From positions 1 through 17,495 of the forward strand of contig JAEZHF010000008.1 of NCBI GenBank assembly GCA_023416745.1: a stretch of DNA of 17,495 bases. The letters are read 5' to 3'. The notes under the pieces were generated by a model, which did not search any database, was not told the DNA's origin, and saw nothing but the letters and a program-made list of their open reading frames with translations. Of the stretch, positions 1 through 6,948 are shown in pieces. The position numbers and the translations under genes were made by a program. Origin of the DNA: Bacillota bacterium (GTDB taxonomy: Bacteria > Bacillota > Clostridia > Christensenellales > SZUA-584). The first letter of the stretch is position 1. Each line of letters opens with the position of its first letter.

Positions 1-404
1 GCGCATGTTTTATCTTTTATGTTCATGCGCATATCAAGCCTTGAATCCAGGTTATATGAAAACCCCCTGTTACATTGGTCCAGCTGGAACGATGAGACCC
101 CCAAGTCAAGCACCGCTCCGTCTATCCCATCTATATCAAGTCCGCTAAGTATGGACCTGATGTTCCGAAAATCATCGTGGACGAAAGTTGTTTGCCCCAC
201 ATACGGCTTCAGCCTCTCCGCCGCCCGCTCAAGAGCATATTCGTCCTTGTCGATACCGATCAGCCGCCCCCCCGGCGATATCTGTTCGAGTATCGTTTCG
301 GCATGGCCGCCGCCGCCCAGCGTACCGTCCGCCACCGTCATGCCGGGTTTTAAAGCCAGCGCTTCTACCGTTTCTCGGAGCAGCACCGTTGTGTGCGATG
401 ACAT
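1..404 (-). CDS. rsmH: 16S rRNA (cytosine1402-N4)-methyltransferase RsmH (MraW), N-terminal part
   Basis: Partial gene; 134 N-terminal residues are visible and the rest runs off the left edge. RsmH is the SAM-dependent enzyme that N4-methylates C1402 of 16S rRNA in the 30S subunit. Reading the minus strand from the ATG at 404 gives MSSHTTVLLRETVEAL, then the SAM-binding loop DGTLGGGGHAE (about residues 26-36), the acidic strand end IGIDKDEYAL, then AVLDLGVSSFQLD and the RGFSYNLDSRLDMRM signature. These are diagnostic of the family. The ATG lies 3 nt after the mraZ stop codon, so the two are co-transcribed and probably translationally coupled, in the classical order of the division/cell-wall cluster. 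The name is very secure; the C-terminus is not visible. Confidence 0.97.
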   Translation of the reverse strand, partial: MSSHTTVLLRETVEALALKPGMTVADGTLGGGGHAETILEQISPGGRLIGIDKDEYALERAAERLKPYVGQTTFVHDDFRNIRSILSGLDIDGIDGAVLDLGVSSFQLDQCNRGFSYNLDSRLDMRMNIKDKTC

Positions 405-407
405 CGC

Positions 408-845
408 TCAGATACCGTACGATGCCAGACTCAGCAGCGCATCGCCTTCATCCGGCTCGGCATCGATGAACGCCTGCCACTTCTCTTTGGCCCAGATCTC
501 GGCCCGGTACGACGCACCGATCATCACAGCTTCCTTGTCGATACCCACCTTGTCGCGCAGGTGCTGGGGCAGCAGCACACGGCCTTGCTTATCCGGCTCG
601 CACTTGCAGGCGCTCGAGAATATCATACGCACGTAGCGCTGAGCCCGGGCATCCGTCTGCGGTATCGCATTGAGCTTGTCTGCGAACTTCTGCCATTCTT
701 CTTCGGAGTATGCGGAGAGGCAGTCACCATTCAGATACGTGATATAGAAAGGATCACCCAGCTCCACCCTCAGCTTGGAGGGTACCGCCAGCCTGCCCTT
801 CTCGTCCACGCTATGAAAGTATGTCCCGATCAATGACCCCTTCAC
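408..845 (-). CDS. mraZ: Transcriptional regulator MraZ
   Basis: Full-length, 145 residues, the usual MraZ size. MraZ is a ring-forming DNA-binding protein with two SpoVT/AbrB-like half domains, each seen here: HSVDEKGRLAVPSKLR (about residues 11-26) and CEPDKQGRVLLPQHLR (about 81-96). In E. coli it represses its own promoter and the division/cell-wall cluster by binding TGGG-type direct repeats. The start is GTG at 845, preceded by GGGAG at 852-856 (6-nt spacing); no better ATG exists. rsmH follows after 3 nt. Upstream lies a matching array of TGG repeats over a consensus-like promoter (908-971), which supports autoregulation. Identification is very secure; the regulatory role here is inferred from the family. 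Confidence 0.97.
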   Translation of the reverse strand: MKGSLIGTYFHSVDEKGRLAVPSKLRVELGDPFYITYLNGDCLSAYSEEEWQKFADKLNAIPQTDARAQRYVRMIFSSACKCEPDKQGRVLLPQHLRDKVGIDKEAVMIGASYRAEIWAKEKWQAFIDAEPDEGDALLSLASYGI

Positions 846-907
846 TGCCTGCTCCCGACTGCGGCATCGACAACCGCACGTCTTTTTTTGTTTCTTGCTT
901 AATATAT

Positions 908-963
908 ACCCACTAATTCACCACTTGAAACCGTTCCTCACCATTGTTACCCATTTCTCCCCA
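908..963 (-). promoter_or_regulatory. Putative MraZ operator: six TGG-type repeats at 10-bp phasing
   Basis: On the minus strand, TGGGG (959-963), TGGGT (949-953), TGGTG (939-943), CGGTT (929-933), TGGTG (919-923) and TGGGT (908-912) follow one another. The spacers are 5 bp except the last, which is 6 bp. The repeats are therefore on one helical face. This matches the known MraZ operator design (TGGGN direct repeats with 5-bp spacers), but with six phased units, three of them degenerate. The first two lie in the promoter spacer, the third overlaps the -10, and the rest lie downstream. Binding itself is inferred. Confidence 0.82.
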
Positions 964-971
964 CCTGTCAA
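943..971 (-). promoter_or_regulatory. mraZ promoter
   Basis: Minus strand: a perfect -35 TTGACA (966-971), 17-bp spacer, then -10 AACAAT (943-948; TAACAA if the spacer is 16). Predicted transcription start is near 936, leaving a 5' leader of about 90 nt that holds the remaining MraZ-type repeats. An A/T-rich stretch (about 1004-1040) upstream could act as an UP element. Confidence 0.7.
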
Positions 972-1038
972 TATTATTTCGTTGTATTTTTGAGAAATCC
1001 TTCTAAAAAAAACAAGCCATTGCAACAAAAAAAATAAA

Positions 1039-1066
1039 ATTGTATGCACCAAAACAGACCCCACAA
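1039..1066 (-). promoter_or_regulatory. Possible second, upstream promoter for mraZ
   Basis: Minus strand TTGTGG (1061-1066), 16-bp spacer, TACAAT (1039-1044). It is a weaker match than the promoter at 943-971 and lies in an A/T-rich region where such matches arise by chance. The 846-1202 intergenic region holds this, the main promoter, the MraZ repeats and the signals for the plus-strand gene at 1203; I see no RNA gene in it. Confidence 0.35.
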
Positions 1067-1148
1067 TATATGGTAGAGAATGTATATTTGCGCGAAAATA
1101 TGTTTGTGAATTAAAACGAAAAAGGGATGGCTGTCCAGGTTCATTCTA

Positions 1149-1157
1149 TGGTATAAC
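1149..1157 (+). promoter_or_regulatory. Candidate extended -10 for the gene at 1203
   Basis: TG at 1149-1150, one base, then TATAAC at 1152-1157. No good -35 is present at 17 bp, so this rests on the extended -10 alone. A transcript would start near 1164 and run about 40 nt to the ATG. Confidence 0.4.
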
Positions 1158-1202
1158 TAATATAAGGAAACAAGTCAATACAGGGATCAGGGAGGCCTAC
1201 GG

Positions 1203-1781
1203 ATGGATGACAGACAGAACGACTTTGACGAGCAAAATGCTGCCGGGCCGTATGCTCCGGAGGAAAAGAAGCCGCTGAGCCGCAAAGCCCGGCTGGTCAT
1301 TGGCATCGGTGCGTCGGTTATCATACTGGCGCTGAGTCTGGCTGTTTCGTTTTTGATGCCAACCGCCCAGCCGGAAGAGCTGACAGTGACCGTTTTTTCC
1401 AACGACTGGTCGGAGATCACGCTGAAGCCGGGCGTGGAAACGTCGCTGAACGAGTATCTGGCGTCAGACAGCAGCGTCCCCGGATTTCCGCTGCGCGTCA
1501 GCTGCCCCGGCGCCGACGACATACTGCTGTCGGTGGACGCGGGCACACTATTCACCTGGGGCGCGCCCGATTATGTGGCGGACAGCAAGGGTGCGTCGTA
1601 TGCCGCCGCATCAGATGATACAATATACTGGTCGCCCTTCGGCGAAGACGACGCTCTCGCGGCACAATGCACGCTGACGGTCGCAGCCCGCAAAGGCGGT
1701 GCCGACATATCCCAAAAGCGCCTCATCCTCCGGCAGACGGGCGAAACCGGCTACAGCATCACGCTGCTGGCCAGCGAATAA
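1203..1781 (+). CDS. Membrane-anchored protein of unknown function
   Basis: 192 residues; I do not recognise a family. The first 20 or so residues are acidic and polar (MDDRQNDFDEQN), followed by a basic patch (EEKKPLSRKARL). Next is one hydrophobic segment at about residues 32-51 (VIGIGASVIILALSLAVSFL), then about 140 residues of mixed, beta-looking sequence with VTVFSNDW, VSCPGADDILLSVDAG and a C-terminal TGETGYSITLLASE. This fits a type II, N-in single-pass protein with an extracytoplasmic domain. The ATG at 1203 has a strong GGGAGG (1190-1195) 7 nt upstream. It diverges from mraZ and ends at a strong terminator, so it is probably monocistronic. An overlapping minus-strand ORF (1187-1555) is a shadow. 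Real gene likely; function unknown. Confidence 0.82.
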   Translation: MDDRQNDFDEQNAAGPYAPEEKKPLSRKARLVIGIGASVIILALSLAVSFLMPTAQPEELTVTVFSNDWSEITLKPGVETSLNEYLASDSSVPGFPLRVSCPGADDILLSVDAGTLFTWGAPDYVADSKGASYAAASDDTIYWSPFGEDDALAAQCTLTVAARKGGADISQKRLILRQTGETGYSITLLASE

Positions 1782-1793
1782 AAGCAGCATCAT

Positions 1794-1833
1794 AAAAGGC
1801 GGACGCCAATAACGGCGGTCCGCCTTTTCTTTT
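1794..1833. terminator. Bidirectional intrinsic terminator between convergent genes
   Basis: Inverted repeat AAAAGGCGGAC (1794-1804) with GTCCGCCTTTT (1818-1828), followed by CTTTT on the plus strand and preceded by A residues that give a T tail on the minus strand. It lies 12 nt after the stop at 1781 and about 20 nt past the stop at 1854 of the DUF4956 gene, so it can serve both. Confidence 0.88.
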
Positions 1834-1853
1834 ACCGGAATATCAAGCGCATG

Positions 1854-2531
1854 TTATGCGACTATATCTCCCTTGTAGCTGATCAGTGACGCGTTGAGCA
1901 CGCCGGGAACCGTCGAGAAAGAATCGATCATTCCGGCTTCGCTCTCCCGTATGTTCATCTCGATCGTCAGCTCGATCGTCCCTTCGGACACGATCTTAGA
2001 TTTCAGACGGCCGGGAGGCATCTTGCGCAGCAGCGCCTGCACTTCCTTTTTGCAGCCTTCCTCAAAGCGCAGCACCAGCATAAACGGGAAGTTCTTCTTG
2101 GACTTGACGAGGTTCCACAGCAGCAGCGCCACGCCGATGAAGGCGGAGGCCACGCCGGCCAAAGCAAACTGACGCGCACCCAGCACGATGCCGACCGCTA
2201 TCGCCCAGAACATGAAAATCGTATCGAGCGGGTCCTTCACCGCCGTGCGGAAACGGACGATGGACAGCGCGCCCACCATACCCAGTGCGAGCCCTAAGTT
2301 CAGCGTGATCGGCATGATGATCATTGCCGTCACCATCGTCAGCAGTATCAGCGAGGTCCCAAAGCTTCTGGCAAATATCACGCCGTTGAATGTCAGCCGG
2401 TAGACCAGATAGATGAACAACCCCAGCACCAGCGCCGCACCCAATGTAATCAGCACCGTACCAAGGCTCAAATCCTCTGACATTGTAAAATTGTCCAATA
2501 CGCCCTTCTTAATAATGTCTGTTGCACCCAT
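1854..2531 (-). CDS. DUF4956 domain membrane protein
   Basis: 225 residues, matching the DUF4956 family in size and signature. There is an N-terminal membrane half with hydrophobic segments at about residues 22-45, 57-75, 78-92 and 105-142. It contains the conserved loop GALSIVRFRTAVKDPLDT. A soluble C-terminal half follows (about 148-225; VLRFEEGCKKEVQALL, VSEGTIELTIEMN). The biochemical role of the family is unknown; members often sit next to VTC-domain proteins, as here. The ATG at 2531 has a near-perfect AGGAGGAG 5 nt upstream and follows the VTC gene by 11 nt, so the two are clearly co-transcribed. Inference: a membrane partner or channel for the VTC polymerase. Family call secure, function unknown. 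Confidence 0.9.
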   Translation of the reverse strand: MGATDIIKKGVLDNFTMSEDLSLGTVLITLGAALVLGLFIYLVYRLTFNGVIFARSFGTSLILLTMVTAMIIMPITLNLGLALGMVGALSIVRFRTAVKDPLDTIFMFWAIAVGIVLGARQFALAGVASAFIGVALLLWNLVKSKKNFPFMLVLRFEEGCKKEVQALLRKMPPGRLKSKIVSEGTIELTIEMNIRESEAGMIDSFSTVPGVLNASLISYKGDIVA

Positions 2532-2542
2532 ATAAACTCCTC

Positions 2543-3829
2543 CTATTCATGCTTCCTGCATAATACATATTTTGATACGGCACTTCTCTGCGCCGCGTTT
2601 ACGTTGTTCAGCACCGCTTTGATGAACACCGGCAGATGCCGGTTGAACTTGACCTCCAGCACCATCGTACCCGGTTCCAGCACCGGCATCGTTGGCGCGT
2701 GCGGATTGAATATATCCGTCAGCCAAAGCCCCGCCTTCAAGTCCTTGTCAAAGGTGATCCGGACGTTTTCAAAAGGCGATACGTAGGCTTCGCGCTTGTA
2801 GTCCACGATCACGCGCGGCCTTAAAAGGTTATTTTTCATCTGAAGGAAAATTTCCCCCGCCAGCCGTTCGCGTCGTCCTTCCAGACAGCGGCAATCTCCC
2901 GCGATCAGCGCCTCACATTCATCGCGCGTCACCGTGAAGCTGGTTTTGCCGATGTACTGCCCCTGCTTGTACTTCTTCTCGAATTTGATGATATCGTCCG
3001 AAAAGTCGTAGATGCGGATGCGGAACTTACTCCGGATGTCGCTGCCGGCCATCTTTTCCGCCAGCGCCGTATCATACGCATCGTCGAAATACAAGCTGCG
3101 GATATGATAGTCGCCGTCCTCTCCCGCGTTTCTGTCCAGCGAAAGCAGGGGTTTGAGCGTGTTCTTGAGCAGCACATAATCATGAAAATTGATATAGTAC
3201 TTGAGCTCATGCCGCAAAGAAAGCTCTTTGGCGGGAACATCGGGCGCTGCCTCTGTCTCCTCGGCGGCACGCCGCTGCACCGAGGTGGAATGGCCGTACG
3301 ACCTGTCACGCGCTGCCGGCGGGCGGGCCTGTCCGGTGAATATATCCAGATCGGCAGCCAGCTCCTTTTTCGGACGGACGCCGAGGTTGGCTCTTGCGGC
3401 GGCATCCGGTATGACCTGTGCCCGCGGCGTCTCATACGCTTCCCGTCTCGGCGCCGCTGCTCTGTCCGGTTGCCGGGGTTCAGTGCGCGCGCTCGCCACA
3501 GGCTGCACTTTTGGCGTTGCCCGAGGCGTTGCCTTTCCGGCGGTCTGTCTGTCCGTTTTTGTGCTGTCTTCGTCGCCGAAAACCGTCAGCCCCTGTGCGG
3601 GTACCGGCTGCTTCTGGTTGTACCGGCTGGCCAGCTCGGCTCCTCTCGCTGCGGGGTTGCGCGGCACCGGTTTTCTGGATACCGGAGCCTGCCGCAGCGT
3701 TTCGGCTGTGCGCGGCGCCGCTGTGCGGGACGAAAATTCGCCCGAGGAAAGCGGCTGCAGGTCCTTGCGCTTCACCAGCGGCTTTTGCTTATCCAGCTTT
3801 CTGAAAATGTCATCGTCTTTTCTTGCCAT
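2543..3829 (-). CDS. VTC-domain polyphosphate polymerase-like protein with a long basic N-terminal tail
   Basis: 428 residues from the ATG at 3829, chosen over the ATG at 3835 because AGAGG lies 6 nt before it but abuts the earlier one. Residues 1 to about 200 are low-complexity, rich in R, P, A and Q (for example VSRKPVPRNPAARGAELASR) and likely disordered. The VTC triphosphate-tunnel domain fills about 203-428. Its basic/acidic beta strands are visible: RHELKYYINFHDY, YHIRSLYFDD, SKFRIRIYDF, IIKFEKKYKQGQYIGKT, RPRVIVDYKREAY, VRITFDKDL and MVLEVKFN. In yeast Vtc4 this fold makes polyphosphate from ATP; bacterial members are presumed polymerases. The tail is unusual, since many bacterial members are little more than the domain. 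Lies 45 bp downstream of the CotH gene and 11 bp before the DUF4956 gene. Confidence 0.9.
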   Translation of the reverse strand: MARKDDDIFRKLDKQKPLVKRKDLQPLSSGEFSSRTAAPRTAETLRQAPVSRKPVPRNPAARGAELASRYNQKQPVPAQGLTVFGDEDSTKTDRQTAGKATPRATPKVQPVASARTEPRQPDRAAAPRREAYETPRAQVIPDAAARANLGVRPKKELAADLDIFTGQARPPAARDRSYGHSTSVQRRAAEETEAAPDVPAKELSLRHELKYYINFHDYVLLKNTLKPLLSLDRNAGEDGDYHIRSLYFDDAYDTALAEKMAGSDIRSKFRIRIYDFSDDIIKFEKKYKQGQYIGKTSFTVTRDECEALIAGDCRCLEGRRERLAGEIFLQMKNNLLRPRVIVDYKREAYVSPFENVRITFDKDLKAGLWLTDIFNPHAPTMPVLEPGTMVLEVKFNRHLPVFIKAVLNNVNAAQRSAVSKYVLCRKHE

Positions 3830-3880
3830 TACCATCCTCTATCCACGTTATACAACAAATATCGCCGTATACCGCAATAA

Positions 3881-5515
3881 CTATTCATTGTAATCGACCG
3901 CGTCGTCCAGCAGCTTCTTCTGCCCGTCGGTGAGCGGGAACGCGTCTTTGAGCTGTTGGACCACGTTCGCGCCACGCTTCCTCGCGAAATTCTTCATGTT
4001 TTCCAGCGTCGTCTCCCAGCCCTGCACGGAGCCGCCGAACTTTTCACGCTCCGCCGGCATTTCGCTGCGCACCATATCCGCAATCGTATCGATCGTCTCA
4101 ATCACGCGGTTTGGCGCGTAAATCTCTTCCAGCGCCCAGGCAAACCGCTCGATGAAGGCGTCCCGCCACGGCTTGTATTTCAGCAGCCCGTTAAACAGCG
4201 TAGACCCCGCCTTGGAGCTGTCCATACGCTTGGCGAGGGTCGGGTGGTCGCCGTTGGGGAACTCGCTGCTGCCAAAGGTCCAGCAAAAATCGTAGTATAT
4301 CTGCTTCCACTTGCCCCGCGGCAACAGCTGGTAATACTCGATGTTCGCATAGTCCGAGTTGGCCACCCAGATCTGATTGATCATCAGATCCATAAAGCTG
4401 TCCGTATCCAGCTGCGCCGCGACATGCTCATAGTTCTCTTTATCGGACATGTCGTGCGCTTCGATAAACGCCATCAGATCCTTGTAGCCGTCGTCGTCCC
4501 CCTGTATCAGCCGCGATGTGGACCACATGATGTTCATGCTGTCCGGGTCCTCAAAGTTCTCATGCTGGGCGATGAAGTTCTCGTTGCGCTTCTCCATCAT
4601 GAAGTACACGCCCCAGTACTCGCCGTTCAGATACAGCACATACGGCTTCCACGCTTGTGTCAGGAAGTTAAAACCCTTATCCTCGACCAGCGACAGCGTC
4701 ACAAGCTCCTTGATCTTGCCGATCGTCTGGTCCTGCCCGCCCTGACGCAGCACCAGCGACTGGTACTCGGCAAAAGGGCGGTTATCAAAGAACGCGTATG
4801 GCAGCGAACCGCCGCCGTATTGGCTCCGCGCCATGATGGCGAAGGACTTCTGCTTGTTGTCGCGGCTGTAGCCGCCCGCGATGCGGATGCCGACGTTCTG
4901 GGCAAAAACCTCCTGCCCGTTTTCATCGAACACCTCGAACGAGGAGGGCCGCTCCGACTCCTTGCCCCGCTCCAGATAGTTGGCCACCTCGTAGTGGGTG
5001 GTTGACCCCTCCACCAGCACCGGATTGGGGCCCAGCTCGTAGATGCCTGTTTCTTTGTTGAACAGGTACTCACGGTCTGTCACGATGGACAGCAGCGGCA
5101 GCGCATGCTCCTCACCGATAAAATACGTCGCCGTTTTGATGACGCTGGGCAAAAAACCGTCCCTGTAAGCCCGGGCCCTGATCATGCCCGTCTTGTCCAC
5201 TGTCACCGGCCCCGCATACAGGCTGGACCCGGCAGTCGGCTCTTTACCGTCCAGCGTGTAATAGATTTTGGCATCCGGCGTATCGCACTCCAGCGTGACG
5301 GTCTGCGCTTCGCCGTGGCTGCCCGGTGCCGCCGAGGTTTTCGGTATGGCTGTGACGCCTTCCAGCGGGTTGGCGTTGGCCGCGCCGGGTGTCGGCTGTT
5401 CAAAATAAAAAAGCGGAGACTGCCCAGCCATCCTGCCCACCGATATGCCGTATGGCAGGCGGCTCAGGTTATACTTGTCCTGCAGCACCCCGCTGGCATC
5501 AAACAAGGCCAGCAT
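3881..5515 (-). CDS. CotH kinase family protein, C-terminal reading frame (CHB_HEX-like + CotH domains)
   Basis: 544 residues in the frame that continues the 5464-6897 ORF after a one-base shift. The in-frame sequence upstream of its ATG (FIHTGFKLSADGEMLALFDA) completes the third lamin-tail domain begun in the other frame, so this is not an independent gene. Order within it: end of the lamin-tail repeat (PTPGAANANP), a CHB_HEX_C-like beta domain (about 72-130; YYTLDGKEPTAGSSLY), then the CotH domain. CotH motifs include IGIRIAGGYSRDNKQKSFAI, YLNGEYWGVYFMMEKRNENF and QIYYDFCWTFGSSEFPNGDH. CotH proteins are atypical kinases that phosphorylate Ser in secreted or coat proteins. The usual D-x-D before WTFG reads DFC here, so activity is uncertain. 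No Shine-Dalgarno precedes the ATG at 5515. The rejoined product is about 1005 residues. Confidence 0.85.
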   Translation of the reverse strand: MLALFDASGVLQDKYNLSRLPYGISVGRMAGQSPLFYFEQPTPGAANANPLEGVTAIPKTSAAPGSHGEAQTVTLECDTPDAKIYYTLDGKEPTAGSSLYAGPVTVDKTGMIRARAYRDGFLPSVIKTATYFIGEEHALPLLSIVTDREYLFNKETGIYELGPNPVLVEGSTTHYEVANYLERGKESERPSSFEVFDENGQEVFAQNVGIRIAGGYSRDNKQKSFAIMARSQYGGGSLPYAFFDNRPFAEYQSLVLRQGGQDQTIGKIKELVTLSLVEDKGFNFLTQAWKPYVLYLNGEYWGVYFMMEKRNENFIAQHENFEDPDSMNIMWSTSRLIQGDDDGYKDLMAFIEAHDMSDKENYEHVAAQLDTDSFMDLMINQIWVANSDYANIEYYQLLPRGKWKQIYYDFCWTFGSSEFPNGDHPTLAKRMDSSKAGSTLFNGLLKYKPWRDAFIERFAWALEEIYAPNRVIETIDTIADMVRSEMPAEREKFGGSVQGWETTLENMKNFARKRGANVVQQLKDAFPLTDGQKKLLDDAVDYNE

Positions 5516-6897
5516 CTCGCCGTCCGCACTGAGCTTAAAGCCGGTATGGATAAAGTTTTTTTTTGCGCGTCGCTGCCCGCTTCACCCGACGCCAGCACCG
5601 TGATGCATTGGCCGGGGCTCAGCGTCAGCTCGGGCAGCCGCCATTTGGCCGGGTTGCCCGCGTTGTCCGTCAGGCCATATCCCGAAATGTCCACCGGCTC
5701 GCCGCTCTGGTTGCACAGCTCGATCCAGTCGTAAAATTCGCCGTTAGCCTCCTGCAGATACTGCGAGTTGGACGCCATCACCTCGCTGATCACCACCGGG
5801 CCCAGCGCGATGGGGTTGTTCTCCAGAAACTGCGTGTAACCCGCATCGGTGTTGGCATATCCGGGCGTGGGCTGGCTCGTCACCTGCCAGTCGTTGCCGT
5901 ACGCGCCGTTTGCACCCGCCGCGCGCGCATACGCCTGGTCGGACCTCAGCTCAGCCACTGTCACCTCATCGATCAGCAGCCCCGCGGCGTTGCTGAGCAC
6001 GATCGTCTCCTGGTAGGAGGAAATCCGAAAATTCGTATGGATAACGCCCTTTTCCAGATCGGAGCCATCTGCATCCGCACCGGATGCGAACACGTAAAGG
6101 TAAGCCCCCGGCTCTATCGTCACGTCCGGGAACCGCCAGCCCAGCACGTCGGCAGGGTCGTCGGAGAGGCCGTACCCATTGAGGTTCACCGCCTCGCTCC
6201 CAGAGTTGTATATCTCCACGTAATCGCTGTATACGCCTTTATTGTCCGCCAGCGTCGTCTTGTTGGACGGCATCACTTCCGTGATCATCAGCGGAGAATC
6301 CCCCGCCTTGCGGCTCTCCAGAAACGCGGCATAACCCGCTTCATCGTTGGCAAAGCCCGGCGTGGGTTTGTCGAACGCCTTCCAGACGCTCATATCCTGC
6401 GCATCCCGGCCCAGCGATATGTTTCCCGACTGGTTCTCGTACTCCGCCGCGTCCAGCACCTGTCCCGCCGTTGTCATCAGATACAGCCCGCCGCTTGCCG
6501 CATTGAGCTTAAAATTGGCATGAAGCATTGCGCCCGGTTCTTTGATATCCTGTCCGGACGCAAAAACGAGCAGGTAACCACCCGATGCCAGGGAGACACT
6601 GGGCAGCGCCCATTTGACCTCGGCTTTGTCATCCGATAAGCCCAGCCCAGACAGGCTGACTTCGCTGGCTGTCGGGTTGTGTATCTCGATCCAGTCGCTG
6701 TAGTTTCCCTGTTCGTCCGGCAAAAAGCTGCTGTTGGATGCCATGAACTCATTGATAACGACAGTTGCCGATACTGTATCATCCGGGGAAGCGGATGAGC
6801 CCGGCCCCTTCCTTTGTTCTCCCAAAGCATATATCACAACGCCCACGATCAGCGCGATGGCCAGTATAATCGAAACAAGGTATTTGATTGCTCTCAA
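5464..6897 (-). CDS. CotH kinase family protein, N-terminal reading frame (signal anchor + lamin-tail domains)
   Basis: 477 codons in this frame. Start is TTG at 6897 with GAGGAG (6904-6909) 6 nt upstream. Residues 4-26 are a hydrophobic signal/anchor (YLVSIILAIALIVGVVIYAL), so the product is extracytoplasmic. Three lamin-tail-like (LTD) repeats follow, opened by VINEFMASNSSFL (about 48), ITEVMPSNKTTLA (about 204) and ISEVMASNSQYLQ (about 369). Each carries a [YF]-x-D-[YW]-[IV]-E motif, and the first two end in PTPGFAN or PTPGYAN. LTDs are immunoglobulin-like folds common on secreted nucleases and CotH proteins. After about residue 444 the frame turns to nonsense (SIPALSSVRTARCWPCLM) and stops at 5464; the true continuation is in the -1 frame from the A9 tract. 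First gene of an operon with VTC and DUF4956. Confidence 0.85.
   Translation of the reverse strand: MRAIKYLVSIILAIALIVGVVIYALGEQRKGPGSSASPDDTVSATVVINEFMASNSSFLPDEQGNYSDWIEIHNPTASEVSLSGLGLSDDKAEVKWALPSVSLASGGYLLVFASGQDIKEPGAMLHANFKLNAASGGLYLMTTAGQVLDAAEYENQSGNISLGRDAQDMSVWKAFDKPTPGFANDEAGYAAFLESRKAGDSPLMITEVMPSNKTTLADNKGVYSDYVEIYNSGSEAVNLNGYGLSDDPADVLGWRFPDVTIEPGAYLYVFASGADADGSDLEKGVIHTNFRISSYQETIVLSNAAGLLIDEVTVAELRSDQAYARAAGANGAYGNDWQVTSQPTPGYANTDAGYTQFLENNPIALGPVVISEVMASNSQYLQEANGEFYDWIELCNQSGEPVDISGYGLTDNAGNPAKWRLPELTLSPGQCITVLASGEAGSDAQKKTLSIPALSSVRTARCWPCLMPAGCCRTSIT
5556..5564 (-). other. A9 homopolymer at the frame switch of the CotH gene
   Basis: Nine T on the plus strand (nine A in the mRNA), context CAAAAAAAAAC. 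With 9 A the frame reads AQKKTLSIPALS and soon stops. With one more A, or a ribosomal -1 slip, it reads AQKKNFIHTGFKLSADGE and enters the CotH frame. The full span 3881-6897 is 3017 nt, one short of a multiple of three, as this predicts. It may be a sequencing error, phase variation or slippage. Confidence 0.9.
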
Positions 6898-6948
6898 CGC
6901 AAGCTCCTCGCCTTCATTTGTAAAAACCGGGTCAAGTCACTGCCACTG

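Noticed and set aside
1..30. Inverted repeat GCGCATG ... CATGCGC near the left edge
   Set aside because: It lies inside rsmH coding sequence, with conserved residues encoded by one arm, and has no T tail. Most likely chance.
3104..3880. Plus-strand ORFs of 258 and 230 codons opposite the VTC gene
   Set aside because: Shadows of the Arg/Pro/Ala-rich tail of the VTC protein; Cys/Arg/Ser-rich translations without domain signals.
3956..5005. 349-codon plus-strand ORF opposite the CotH gene
   Set aside because: It lies wholly antisense to well-conserved CotH and CHB_HEX coding sequence. Its protein is rich in His, Arg, Leu and Val with no motif, the usual look of a mirror frame in GC-rich DNA.
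5563..6639. 358-codon plus-strand ORF opposite the lamin-tail region
   Set aside because: Antisense to the repeated lamin-tail domains; its repeated Arg/His-rich pieces just mirror those repeats. No ribosome site or recognisable domain.
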